This document shows positions 1 to 5,576 of a stretch of 9,832 nucleotides of DNA, in pieces. The DNA lies in the NCBI GenBank assembly GCA_900759415.1, contig CAAEVC010000162.1:1-9832 (forward strand), given 5' to 3'. This stretch comes from an uncultured Dialister sp. (GTDB lineage: Bacteria; Bacillota; Negativicutes; Veillonellales; Dialisteraceae). The translations under genes were made by a program, and so were the position numbers. Under the pieces are notes generated by a model. It searched no databases and had not been told where the DNA came from. It was given only the letters and a program-made list of their open reading frames with translations. Every line of letters begins with the position of its first letter. Within the stretch, counting starts at the first letter, position 1.

Positions 1-131
1 AAAATCAGCTCATTTTATCCTCAGTTGACAATTAGAAAGATAATTTCTAGGAAAGAAACCTAAAAATTATCCTCTAACTTAATAGCATTGCCCCGAAAGG
101 GGAGCCCACATTAAGGAATGCGGCTTTGCCG

Positions 132-173
132 AAAGAAACAGCGCTGAACGTATTATTCAACGCTGTTTTCTTT
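132..173. terminator. bidirectional intrinsic terminator hairpin
   Basis: The left arm 132-148 pairs with 156-173 around the 7-nt loop at 149-155. There is one C/A mismatch (144/160) and one bulged T (169). The arms are A-rich on the left and T-rich on the right (GTTTTCTTT), so the transcript of either strand would end in a U-rich tract. It sits about 115 nt past the stop codon of the minus-strand MATE gene, the only gene it can obviously serve in this window. Confidence 0.65.
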
Positions 174-180
174 AAAATTC

Positions 181-195
181 GTCGGCTTGGCCGAC
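181..195. repeat. short palindrome GTCGGC-TTG-GCCGAC
   Basis: This is a perfect 6-bp inverted repeat with a 3-nt centre, followed by a C/T-rich stretch and then GGGG-containing sequence (203-207 and 255-260). It resembles the short palindromic intergenic repeats common in gut Firmicutes genomes; that link is from memory, not a search. A related core, CTTGGCCG, occurs inside the small hairpin at 4682-4698 when read on the minus strand. Confidence 0.4.
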
Positions 196-210
196 ACCTT
201 CTCGGGGCTC

Positions 211-234
211 TCAAATCTCATATCAAATCTCATA
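211..234. repeat. 12-bp perfect tandem duplication
   Basis: TCAAATCTCATA occurs twice head to tail (211-222 and 223-234) and is followed by a partial echo, ACTCAA. It is intergenic and non-coding. It may be replication slippage within low-complexity spacer DNA. Confidence 0.7.
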
Positions 235-288
235 ACTCAACTCTTCTTCCCTGATGGGGAGTAAGCCGTCATCGCCCCCTATCAGCCA

Positions 289-1635
289 TTAACCATGCAT
301 ATAGCTGCCGTAGCTTCTGATGAGGATTTTCTGGATGTTTCTATATACGAAGAAGAGGATGATGCCGGTGATGAGCCAGCTTAAGGGGTAGCAGAGGACG
401 ATGTTTATGAAGGAGGGAGAGTTTTGGAAGACGGTGAATATCCAGAGGAGGCGGATGCCGCAGATGGAGAAGAAGGCTACCAGGGCCGGCGGAAGGGAGT
501 AGCCGTAGCCCCTGAGGGAGCCGGAGAAGATTTCTACTACTTCTTCCAGTATCTGAAGTACAGTGGCAAAGTAGATGCGGATAACGCCGTAGTAGATAAT
601 TTCCGGGTCGCTGGTGAAGAGTTTAAGGATAGGTTCTGCAAAGAGTCCGATGGTGAGGCAGAGGATGGTTGTGACGGTACATCCGGTGAGCATGGTTTTC
701 TTTGTGACGAGGAAGGAACGTTTGAGGTCCCGGGCGCCGAAGCTCTGACCTACGAAGGTGGTGGCGGCCTGTCCGAATCCGTTGACTACGGCATATACGT
801 TGATTTCAATGACGAAGGCAGCGGAAGAGGCGGCCATGACTTCCGGTCCCAGGCTGTTGATGGCCACCTGGACGACCATATTGGAGATGGCAAATACCAT
901 GCCCTGAAGACCGGCAGGAAGGCCGATACGGATGATTCTTCTAAGAGAAGTGCCATCAAAGGAAAGGGACAGTTTGAAAGATGGGATTTCTTTTTTTCTT
1001 GTAATGACGACGAAGAGTATGGCGGCGTCCATTGCGTAGGCAAAGACAGTCGCCCATACAACACCTGCAATCCCCCATCCCATCATGATAGCTGCATAGT
1101 CCAGCGCGCCATTGACGACGGCGGTGAGCATGAGGGCATAGAGCGAAGACTGGCTGTCCCCTACAGCACGGAGGAGCGCGGCTTCGAAGTTATAAAGAGA
1201 AAGGAAAGGCAGTGCGATAAAGTAAATGTGGAGGTAGAGAGCGGCATCATCGGCTACGGTCGGCGGGACGCCCATGACCGCAATGAGGGGCTCCATGGCA
1301 AGTTCGCCTATGAGGGTGAAGAGAGCACCTATCAGGAAGGCAAAGGGAATGGAGGTCCGCACGATGTTTCCCATGGCTTTCCGATCTTTGGCACCTACGG
1401 CCTGGGCCATGATGACGTTGGTGCCCATGGAAAGACCGAAGAGAAGGGTAATGAGGACGGCTATGACAGGCGTATCATTTCCCACTGCCGCCATGGCATC
1501 GGAGCCTACAAAGTTTCCCAGTAATAATACATCCGTATTATTGACCAGTTGTTCGCAGATAATGGTGAAGGCTACCGGCAGTGCGAACCGGATGATTTTC
1601 CCTGCCAGCGGTCCCTGTAATATGTCATTTGTCAT
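289..1635 (-). CDS. MATE-family multidrug/cation antiporter
   Basis: This is an integral inner-membrane exporter of 448 aa, a normal length for the MATE (multi antimicrobial extrusion) family, which moves cationic drugs or metabolites outward using Na+ or H+ gradients. The two homologous halves are visible. Each has a first transmembrane segment after a short amphipathic start, a loop ending in GAKD (81-84) or GARD (300-303), and an LR-x-x-G-x-S motif (LRAVGDS 155-161, LRGYGYS 374-380). About twelve hydrophobic segments can be read, with a basic inter-domain loop around 212-233. The ATG at 1635 is preceded by a GGAAGGAAG ribosome-binding site. The gene follows the flavodoxin gene on the same strand after 68 nt, with a stem-loop (1652-1686) in between and no visible promoter of its own, so co-transcription is likely. 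The substrate cannot be read from the sequence. The family call is firm; the subfamily (NorM, DinF or MepA-like) is open. Confidence 0.93.
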   Translation of the reverse strand: MTNDILQGPLAGKIIRFALPVAFTIICEQLVNNTDVLLLGNFVGSDAMAAVGNDTPVIAVLITLLFGLSMGTNVIMAQAVGAKDRKAMGNIVRTSIPFAFLIGALFTLIGELAMEPLIAVMGVPPTVADDAALYLHIYFIALPFLSLYNFEAALLRAVGDSQSSLYALMLTAVVNGALDYAAIMMGWGIAGVVWATVFAYAMDAAILFVVITRKKEIPSFKLSLSFDGTSLRRIIRIGLPAGLQGMVFAISNMVVQVAINSLGPEVMAASSAAFVIEINVYAVVNGFGQAATTFVGQSFGARDLKRSFLVTKKTMLTGCTVTTILCLTIGLFAEPILKLFTSDPEIIYYGVIRIYFATVLQILEEVVEIFSGSLRGYGYSLPPALVAFFSICGIRLLWIFTVFQNSPSFINIVLCYPLSWLITGIILFFVYRNIQKILIRSYGSYMHG

Positions 1636-1651
1636 ATAAAGTACTTCCTTC

Positions 1652-1686
1652 CAATGAAAAAAGGGAACGAGTCCCCCTTTTCATTG
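1652..1686. promoter_or_regulatory. stem-loop abutting the MATE ribosome-binding site
   Basis: A perfect 9-bp outer stem (CAATGAAAA 1652-1660 with TTTTCATTG 1678-1686) is followed inward by a symmetric 2x2 mismatch (AA/CC) and a 4-bp inner stem (GGGA 1663-1666 with TCCC 1672-1675) around loop ACGAG. On the minus-strand transcript it lies after the flavodoxin stop codon and ends immediately before the GGAAGGAAG ribosome-binding site of the MATE gene. No U-tract follows it in that direction, so I read it as an intercistronic mRNA structure or attenuator rather than a clean terminator. On the plus strand it is followed by T-rich sequence, but no plus-strand gene lies upstream. Confidence 0.55.
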
Positions 1687-1703
1687 CATTTATTTTGTTT
1701 TTA

Positions 1704-2144
1704 TTATTTTACTGCACCGTTCAACATTTTTCCATCTTTTATCCGAAGTTTTGGATAGAGTCTCTGGAGATCTTTGACTGCTCTCTGGATAGTGCTTCCG
1801 CCGCTGGTGGCAAAGAGATGAATTTCTGCATCCCCGAAGTCTTCTTTTTCAAGGAAACTGTTGATAATGCGGGGTGCGGTATACCACCAGATAGGAAATC
1901 CAACATATACAGTGCGGTAGTTTTCTTCTGGAAGCGGTATATTGGCCAGTTCAGGACGGATATCCTCATCCTTCATTTCCATGCTGGTCCTGGATTTTCC
2001 ATTGTTCCAGTCCAGATCTTTATTGGTATACATCTTCTTCGGTGTGATTTCATAAAGGTCTGCTTTTCTTACTTTTGCCAGTGCTTTTGCTTTCTTTCTG
2101 GTGACGCCAGTGGCGGAGAAATAAGCTACCAGTGTATCGGACAT
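1704..2144 (-). CDS. flavodoxin-fold FMN protein
   Basis: This is a small cytosolic protein of 146 aa, the usual size for a short-chain flavodoxin-like electron carrier or NAD(P)H-dependent flavin oxidoreductase. The first beta strand (LVAYFS) runs into a phosphate-binding loop S-A-T-G-V-T at 10-15, the flavodoxin FMN signature. The second flavin loop, PIWWYTAP, is at 84-91, and a TSGGS turn at 113-117 matches the third FMN-contact region. Helix 1 is rich in lysine and alanine. The start is supported by AAAGGAG seven nucleotides upstream of ATG. It precedes the MATE exporter gene on the same strand and may be expressed with it. Partner and substrate are unknown. A role in redox or stress metabolism is plausible from the family, not shown here. 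Confidence 0.85.
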   Translation of the reverse strand: MSDTLVAYFSATGVTRKKAKALAKVRKADLYEITPKKMYTNKDLDWNNGKSRTSMEMKDEDIRPELANIPLPEENYRTVYVGFPIWWYTAPRIINSFLEKEDFGDAEIHLFATSGGSTIQRAVKDLQRLYPKLRIKDGKMLNGAVK

Positions 2145-2164
2145 ATGGATTCTCCTTTCATATG
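2142..2164 (-). promoter_or_regulatory. ribosome-binding site of the flavodoxin gene inside an inverted repeat
   Basis: The hexamer CATATG occurs at 2142-2147, where it includes the ATG start codon, and again at 2159-2164. The AAAGGAG ribosome-binding site lies between them. The two copies could pair in the mRNA and form a 6-bp hairpin displaying the ribosome-binding site in an 11-nt loop. The stem is A/U-rich and therefore weak, so the regulatory value is uncertain. Confidence 0.3.
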
Positions 2165-2242
2165 AAGAAATAGAGTTGAGAGTTGGAAAAAAGGTGTCAC
2201 TATCAGTACTTACGGCTTAAATAAGCCTAATGAACCCCTTTT

Positions 2243-2265
2243 CTTTTCTCCTTCCAGGAGAAAAG
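2243..2265. repeat. perfect inverted repeat (10-bp stem, 3-nt loop)
   Basis: CTTTTCTCCT pairs exactly with AGGAGAAAAG across the loop TCC. It is followed by CTTTCCCC on the plus strand and by AAAAGGGG on the minus strand, so neither strand has a terminator-style U-tract. It lies about 265 nt beyond the DXS-like stop codon. It may be part of an intergenic repeat element. Confidence 0.55.
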
Positions 2266-2280
2266 ACTTTCCCCGATTGT

Positions 2281-2295
2281 GAGCACTCCGTGCTC
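2281..2295. repeat. inverted repeat GAGCAC-TCC-GTGCTC
   Basis: This is a perfect 6-bp stem with a 3-nt loop in the GC-richer middle of the spacer. No T-tract is attached on either strand, so it is not called a terminator. Confidence 0.5.
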
Positions 2296-2491
2296 CCAAA
2301 GTTCGGCGATTCACTGGCCTCTCAGTCGACTCCTTCTCCCTGCGAGACCAGTTCACTGCTCTCCTGGGGACAGCGAGATTGAACATGTTAATAAGCGCAT
2401 GGTACCTGTAACGGAAAACGGTCAACGGTGCGAGGGCGATAACAATAGAGAAGAGAAAAGAGTGAATAGACAAGAGGCCCTTACTAGACTA

Positions 2492-2521
2492 TCAGACTTT
2501 AAGACGTCAGATTTCAGACTT
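2492..2521. repeat. short direct repeats TCAGA(C/T)TT
   Basis: Three octamer copies lie at 2492-2499, 2507-2514 and 2514-2521, immediately downstream of the DXS-like stop codon on the minus strand. The last two are 7 bp apart, the first two 15 bp apart. They look like decayed short tandem repeats; no function is evident. Confidence 0.5.
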
Positions 2522-2527
2522 GCACTG

Positions 2528-4285
2528 TTATGAAAGGGTCTTGAGGATGTCTGCAGCTGCCAGTTCTGGGGTGAGGTGGTTTTCTTCTGCCAGTTCATCA
2601 TAATCATAGCGGTCGTAGAAGGCTTTGGCAAGGCCGAAGTTCATGACTTTCATGTCTGCTGTGCCGTAGAAGGATGCCACTCTTTCGCCAAATCCGCCGG
2701 AAATGCTGCCGTCTTCCATGGTGACAACGAGTTCATGGTCTTTTTTGAGGTCGTTCAGAAGGTTTTCGTCCAGTATGCTCATATTTCTTGGATTGATGAC
2801 TGTGGCGTCGATGCCTTTCTTTTCCAGTTCTTTGGCAGTGAGTTCTGAAAGGCCGTAGAAGTTGCCGGCGCCAATGAGAGCCACTTTCTTTCCTTTATGA
2901 GTGATGACAGAATGGGTCCAGTCTTCATCATTTCCTGCTTCCACCGGATAGATGGAACCATTTTCGTAAACAGGAACAGGCACTCTGATGGCCACGGGCA
3001 TGGATTCCTGATGGATGGCCCATTTCAGCATAGCTTTGTATTCATCCAGGGTGACCGGCGCAAGGTAGGTGAAGTTTGGAATGCTGGAGAAGAATGGACT
3101 GTCAAAGAGGCAGAGATGGGTCACGTCGTTGAGGCTGTACATGGATCCGCCAAATACGAGGAAAGTGGCACTGTTTCCATTGATGGCCACATCCTGGGAC
3201 ATCTGGTCGTAGGTCCGCTGGAAGAAGGTGGACATGGTAGCAAAGACTGGATGCATGCCTGCTTTTGCAAGGCCGGAAGCCATGGATACTCCCTGTTCTT
3301 CTGCAATGCCTACGTCGACGAACTGGCTTCCTGCTTCTTTTCTCCGGGATGGAGTAAAGCCCATGACGCCAGGAACGCCAGCGGTCATAGCAACGAGTTT
3401 AGGATCCTTTTTCATTTCTTCCAGAAGGAGTTCCGCAGTGGCTGTTCCGTATACATCAGAATCATGGTCCTTTGTCTTTCCTGTTTCCAGGTCAAAGGGC
3501 ATATGCCAGTGCCAGGCTTCTTTATTGGTTTCTGCCGGTTTGTAGCCCTTTCCTTTCAGGGTCACCATGTGAACTACTACAGGATGGTCGATATCCTTCA
3601 CTTCTTCCAGCGTTTTGATGAGCGCTTCCACATCATTGCCATCGGCTACGAAACGGTAATCAAATCCGAAGGCACGGAAGAGATTGTCTTCTGCCTGTCC
3701 ATTGGTTTCCCGGAGTTTACGGATGCCTCTATAGATGCCGCCGTGGTTTTCCGCAATGGACATGTCGTTGTCATTGAAGAGGACGATGAAGTTCGTTCCC
3801 ATTTCACCGACTGTGTCCAGCCCTTCAAAGGCCATGCCGCCGGAAAGGGAGCCGTCCCCCAGGACAGCGATGATATTTTCCTTTCCCCCTCTCAGGTCTC
3901 TTGCTTTGGCAAGACCGCTGGCAAGCGGAATAGAAGTGGATGTATGGCCGATGTTGAAGAAATCATGTTCACTTTCTTCCGGATTGGTATAGCCGGATAC
4001 ATCATCATAATGGGATTCATCGGTATAGGCCAGCTGACGTCCAGTGAGCATTTTGTGGGGGTAGGACTGATGAGATACATCATAGACGATTTTATCCTTT
4101 GGGGAATTAAATACGGTGTGTAAAGCGACGGCTGCTTCTACAAATCCCAGATCTGGTCCTACGTGACCACCATGAATGCTGGCTCTTTTCAGAAGGGCCC
4201 TGCGCATTTCCTCAATTAATATCTTTCTCTCTTCTGCATTCATTTTTTTCAGATCTTTCGGTCCAGTTATTTTTTCCAGATACAT
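2528..4285 (-). CDS. dxs: short DXS-like transketolase-family enzyme (annotated 1-deoxy-D-xylulose-5-phosphate synthase type)
   Basis: This cytosolic thiamine-diphosphate enzyme of 585 aa is shorter than typical DXS (about 620-640 aa). Canonical DXS condenses pyruvate with glyceraldehyde-3-phosphate for isoprenoid, thiamine and pyridoxal synthesis. Domains in order: the ThDP pyrophosphate-binding domain with HGGHVGPD (38-45) and the GDG...NDN motif (143-145, 171-173); the transketolase pyrimidine domain with catalytic Glu329 in VGIAEE; and the C-terminal domain from about 455. The loop after NDN is much shorter than in E. coli DXS. The usual DRAG segment is replaced by GGSMYS, and the D-G-x-T-H motif reads N-D-V-T-H (386-390). 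His390 and Arg434 are kept, but the phosphate-contact Arg (E. coli R420) is absent by my alignment. It resembles the short DXS-like subfamily of Firmicutes, whose true reaction I consider unsettled. AAGGAG lies 6 nt before the ATG. The promoter is MerR-type, and the gene appears monocistronic. Confidence 0.8.
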   Translation of the reverse strand: MYLEKITGPKDLKKMNAEERKILIEEMRRALLKRASIHGGHVGPDLGFVEAAVALHTVFNSPKDKIVYDVSHQSYPHKMLTGRQLAYTDESHYDDVSGYTNPEESEHDFFNIGHTSTSIPLASGLAKARDLRGGKENIIAVLGDGSLSGGMAFEGLDTVGEMGTNFIVLFNDNDMSIAENHGGIYRGIRKLRETNGQAEDNLFRAFGFDYRFVADGNDVEALIKTLEEVKDIDHPVVVHMVTLKGKGYKPAETNKEAWHWHMPFDLETGKTKDHDSDVYGTATAELLLEEMKKDPKLVAMTAGVPGVMGFTPSRRKEAGSQFVDVGIAEEQGVSMASGLAKAGMHPVFATMSTFFQRTYDQMSQDVAINGNSATFLVFGGSMYSLNDVTHLCLFDSPFFSSIPNFTYLAPVTLDEYKAMLKWAIHQESMPVAIRVPVPVYENGSIYPVEAGNDEDWTHSVITHKGKKVALIGAGNFYGLSELTAKELEKKGIDATVINPRNMSILDENLLNDLKKDHELVVTMEDGSISGGFGERVASFYGTADMKVMNFGLAKAFYDRYDYDELAEENHLTPELAAADILKTLS

Positions 4286-4333
4286 ATGTTACTCCTTATT
4301 TAATATCTAATAATTTCTATACTTACTTTTTGT

Positions 4334-4364
4334 ATTTTACAACTTAAAGTTAACTTTAAGTCAA
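4334..4364 (-). promoter_or_regulatory. MerR-type promoter of the DXS-like gene (19-bp spacer)
   Basis: Read on the minus strand, a -35 box TTGACT (4359-4364) is separated by exactly 19 bp from a -10 box TAAAAT (4334-4339). The -10 box is 43-49 nt upstream of the DXS-like ATG, giving a leader of about 40 nt. A 19-bp spacer is too long for ordinary sigma-70 promoters but is the hallmark of promoters switched on by MerR-family regulators, which twist the spacer DNA to realign the two boxes. A perfect palindrome fills the spacer, as expected. The regulator gene is not in this window. Confidence 0.75.
4342..4361. promoter_or_regulatory. 20-bp perfect palindromic operator, MerR-family type
   Basis: The half-site ACTTAAAGTT is followed directly by its exact inverted copy, so all 20 positions are symmetric. 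It occupies the spacer between the -35 and -10 boxes and overlaps the last three bases of the -35 box. The CTT(A/G)AAGTTAACTT core is like operators of MerR-family regulators of the SoxR and AdhR/NmlR kind, from general knowledge of those sites. A dimeric MerR-family protein is therefore the most likely ligand. The inducer is unknown; aldehyde, thiol or redox stress are the usual signals for the closest site type. Confidence 0.75.
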
Positions 4365-4581
4365 GCAATTGTATTGATTTTTTATATTTTTCGTTTTTGT
4401 AAATCTAAGAAGTGCAATATTTCGCCAGCTCCTTCAGGCAAAAAGCGCAACTTTTCCAGAGGATTCCACATTAAGGAAAAGATGACTGAATATATAGCCA
4501 CGGTTAACGATGCCGTACTTTTATCTGACATTCTGCGGATATTCTCCCGGTGGAGGCCAGAGCTTTCCCTGCTTGCCAAAT

Positions 4582-4613
4582 AAAAAAATAGCGAGATAGC
4601 ATGACTATCTCGC
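4582..4613 (-). terminator. intrinsic terminator of the yggS-speE operon
   Basis: A perfect 9-bp stem (GCGAGATAG 4591-4599 with CTATCTCGC 4605-4613) encloses the 5-nt loop CATGA. On the minus strand it is followed by TATTTTTTTA (4581-4590), a textbook U-tract. It lies about 100 nt beyond the speE stop codon and upstream of the DXS-like promoter, so it separates the two transcription units. Confidence 0.85.
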
Positions 4614-4681
4614 CACTAAGGTCTAACTTTTTGGGGTCACATCATAGTTTTCAGTTCATTCAAAGATGTTTTTTATTTATA

Positions 4682-4698
4682 TTCGCCGGCCAAGCGAA
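4682..4698. repeat. small hairpin TTCGC-CGGCCAA-GCGAA just past speE
   Basis: A 5-bp stem with a 7-nt loop sits 18 nt downstream of the speE stop codon. Read on the minus strand it contains CTTGGCCG, the core shared with the palindrome at 181-195. It has a T-tract only on the plus strand, so it is unlikely to end the speE transcript. It may be a remnant of an intergenic repeat. Confidence 0.35.
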
Positions 4699-4715
4699 CG
4701 TTTTTCTCAGATATT

Positions 4716-5573
4716 TCAAAAGGAAATCTTTCCTTTGTATAAGAGGTCCTTTACAAAGTTTGGAAGAATGAAGGCGCTTTTCTGGATACCTTCATTGTAA
4801 TATTTCATTGGCTGCGGGATGTCTTTACGGATTTCTGCAGTGAGGGGGTCGTATTTCTTGGATGCCAGCATGAAGGAGTGCATGCATGCCGGGTAGATGG
4901 GTACGTGGGAGTAGTACATGCGAACGATGGGGAATACGTCACCCATGGCGACGAATACGTCATGTACTGTTTTTTCCTGTACGATAGGAGATTCGGTCTG
5001 CTGTACGATGAGGCCGTCTTCCCGGAGGGCTTCGAAGGCACTCTTGTAGAATTCTCTGGTGAAGAGGCCTTCGCCTGGTCCGATGGGGTCGGAGCAGTCG
5101 ATGATGATGACGTCGTAGAAGTTTTTGACGCTCTTGGCAAAAGCGATGCCGTCGCCTACGTGGACGTGGAGTTTTGCCGGCGGATCGTTCAGTACTTTGG
5201 AAATATCGGGGAAATATTTTTTGGAAAGTTCGATGACTCTGCTGTCAATGTCGCAGAGGTCTACCTGTTTCACGCAGTCATGGCGGCATACTTCTCTTGC
5301 AACACCGCCGTCGCCGCCGCCGATGATGAGGACCCGTTCAGGATTCGGATGCATCATGAGGGGCACATGGGAAATCATTTCATGATAGGTCCATTCATCT
5401 TTTTCTGATGTCTGGTATACGCCGTCTAATATGAGGAGACGGCCGTACTGCGGGGTGTCTGCAATGGCAATGTGCTGGAAAGGGGTCTGCTCTTCATGAA
5501 CCATTTTGGTGATTTTAAGGGTGAGACCCAGATTTTCATTGGCCCATTCAGTGACATACTTTTTCTCTTCCAT
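4716..5573 (-). CDS. speE: spermidine synthase (aminopropyltransferase)
   Basis: This cytosolic enzyme of 285 aa is the normal family length. It transfers the aminopropyl group of decarboxylated S-adenosylmethionine to putrescine or a related diamine. The N-terminal beta domain is followed by the Rossmann-fold methyltransferase-like core. Visible motifs are YHEMISHVPL (63-72), the nucleotide-binding GGGDGG (85-90), the acidic DID (108-110), VGDG (139-142), and the catalytic D-C-S-D-P-I-G-P loop (159-166). The substrate-pocket segment that usually reads YPSGxWSF is YPACMHSF here (227-234), so the conserved Trp is His232. Diamine preference could differ from standard SpeE. The gene starts 3 nt after the divIVA stop codon, with AAAAGGA inside the end of divIVA, so translation is probably coupled. 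It is the last gene of the operon. No speD lies in the window. Confidence 0.92.
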   Translation of the reverse strand: MEEKKYVTEWANENLGLTLKITKMVHEEQTPFQHIAIADTPQYGRLLILDGVYQTSEKDEWTYHEMISHVPLMMHPNPERVLIIGGGDGGVAREVCRHDCVKQVDLCDIDSRVIELSKKYFPDISKVLNDPPAKLHVHVGDGIAFAKSVKNFYDVIIIDCSDPIGPGEGLFTREFYKSAFEALREDGLIVQQTESPIVQEKTVHDVFVAMGDVFPIVRMYYSHVPIYPACMHSFMLASKKYDPLTAEIRKDIPQPMKYYNEGIQKSAFILPNFVKDLLYKGKISF

Positions 5574-5576
5574 AGC

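Larger units (their letters stand above)
1..288. other. non-coding left flank with hairpins and short repeats
   Basis: No convincing coding region is visible here. The stretch lies downstream of the MATE gene and carries several inverted repeats: TAGAAA/TTTCTA at 33-49, CCCC-GAAA-GGGG at 91-102, CGGC-TTT-GCCG at 121-131, a long terminator-like hairpin at 132-173, and GTCGGC-TTG-GCCGAC at 181-195. A perfect 12-bp tandem duplication follows at 211-234. A TTGACA hexamer at 25-30 has no matching -10 box at a sensible distance, so I do not call a promoter. Confidence 0.6.
2145..2527. other. 383-bp non-coding spacer with hairpins and short repeats
   Basis: This lies between the flavodoxin gene and the DXS-like gene. 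I see no credible gene. An 87-residue minus-strand open frame (2210-2473) has no ribosome-binding site and an arginine/serine-rich, non-protein-like composition. Structured elements are GGCTTA-AA-TAAGCC (2214-2227), a 10-bp stem with a 3-nt loop (2243-2265), GAGCAC-TCC-GTGCTC (2281-2295), a purine-rich run (2446-2465) and three TCAGA(C/T)TT octamers (2492-2521). No clear T-tracted terminator for the DXS-like gene was found. Confidence 0.55.
4286..4715. other. 430-bp intergenic region between the speE operon end and the DXS-like gene
   Basis: The right part holds the terminator of the speE operon (4582-4613) and a small hairpin at 4682-4698. The left part holds the promoter and ribosome-binding site of the DXS-like gene (4292-4364). 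Between them, 4365-4581 contains no gene I can support. Short open frames exist on both strands (plus 4374-4583, minus 4382-4579), but they start with TTG, lack ribosome-binding sites and do not resemble any family I know. This leaves about 215 bp of unexplained sequence directly upstream of a regulated promoter. Confidence 0.55.

Noticed and set aside
25..30. TTGACA hexamer as a promoter -35 box
   Set aside because: No -10 box at 16-19 bp and no gene downstream on the plus strand.
424..1524. Long plus-strand open frame (366 codons) opposite the MATE gene
   Set aside because: It is the antisense shadow of a clear membrane-protein gene. The translation is Gly/Asp/Glu-rich with no family resemblance, and it has no ribosome-binding site.
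2210..2473. Minus-strand open frame of 87 codons in the spacer
   Set aside because: It has no ribosome-binding site, an Arg/Ser-rich composition, and overlaps inverted repeats. It looks like chance coding of repeat-like DNA.
2897..4123. Long plus-strand open frame (408 codons) opposite the DXS-like gene
   Set aside because: It is an antisense shadow. The composition is rich in His, Phe and Gly with no domain I recognise, while the minus strand encodes an unmistakable ThDP enzyme.
106..4478. Shared 13-mer CCACATTAAGGAA at 106-118 and 4466-4478
   Set aside because: A 13-base match between two places in about 10 kb is expected about once by chance, and the flanks do not extend the similarity.
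4374..4583. Small open frames on both strands upstream of the DXS-like promoter
   Set aside because: They start with TTG, have no ribosome-binding site and no recognisable sequence. The plus-strand frame also runs into the terminator region.
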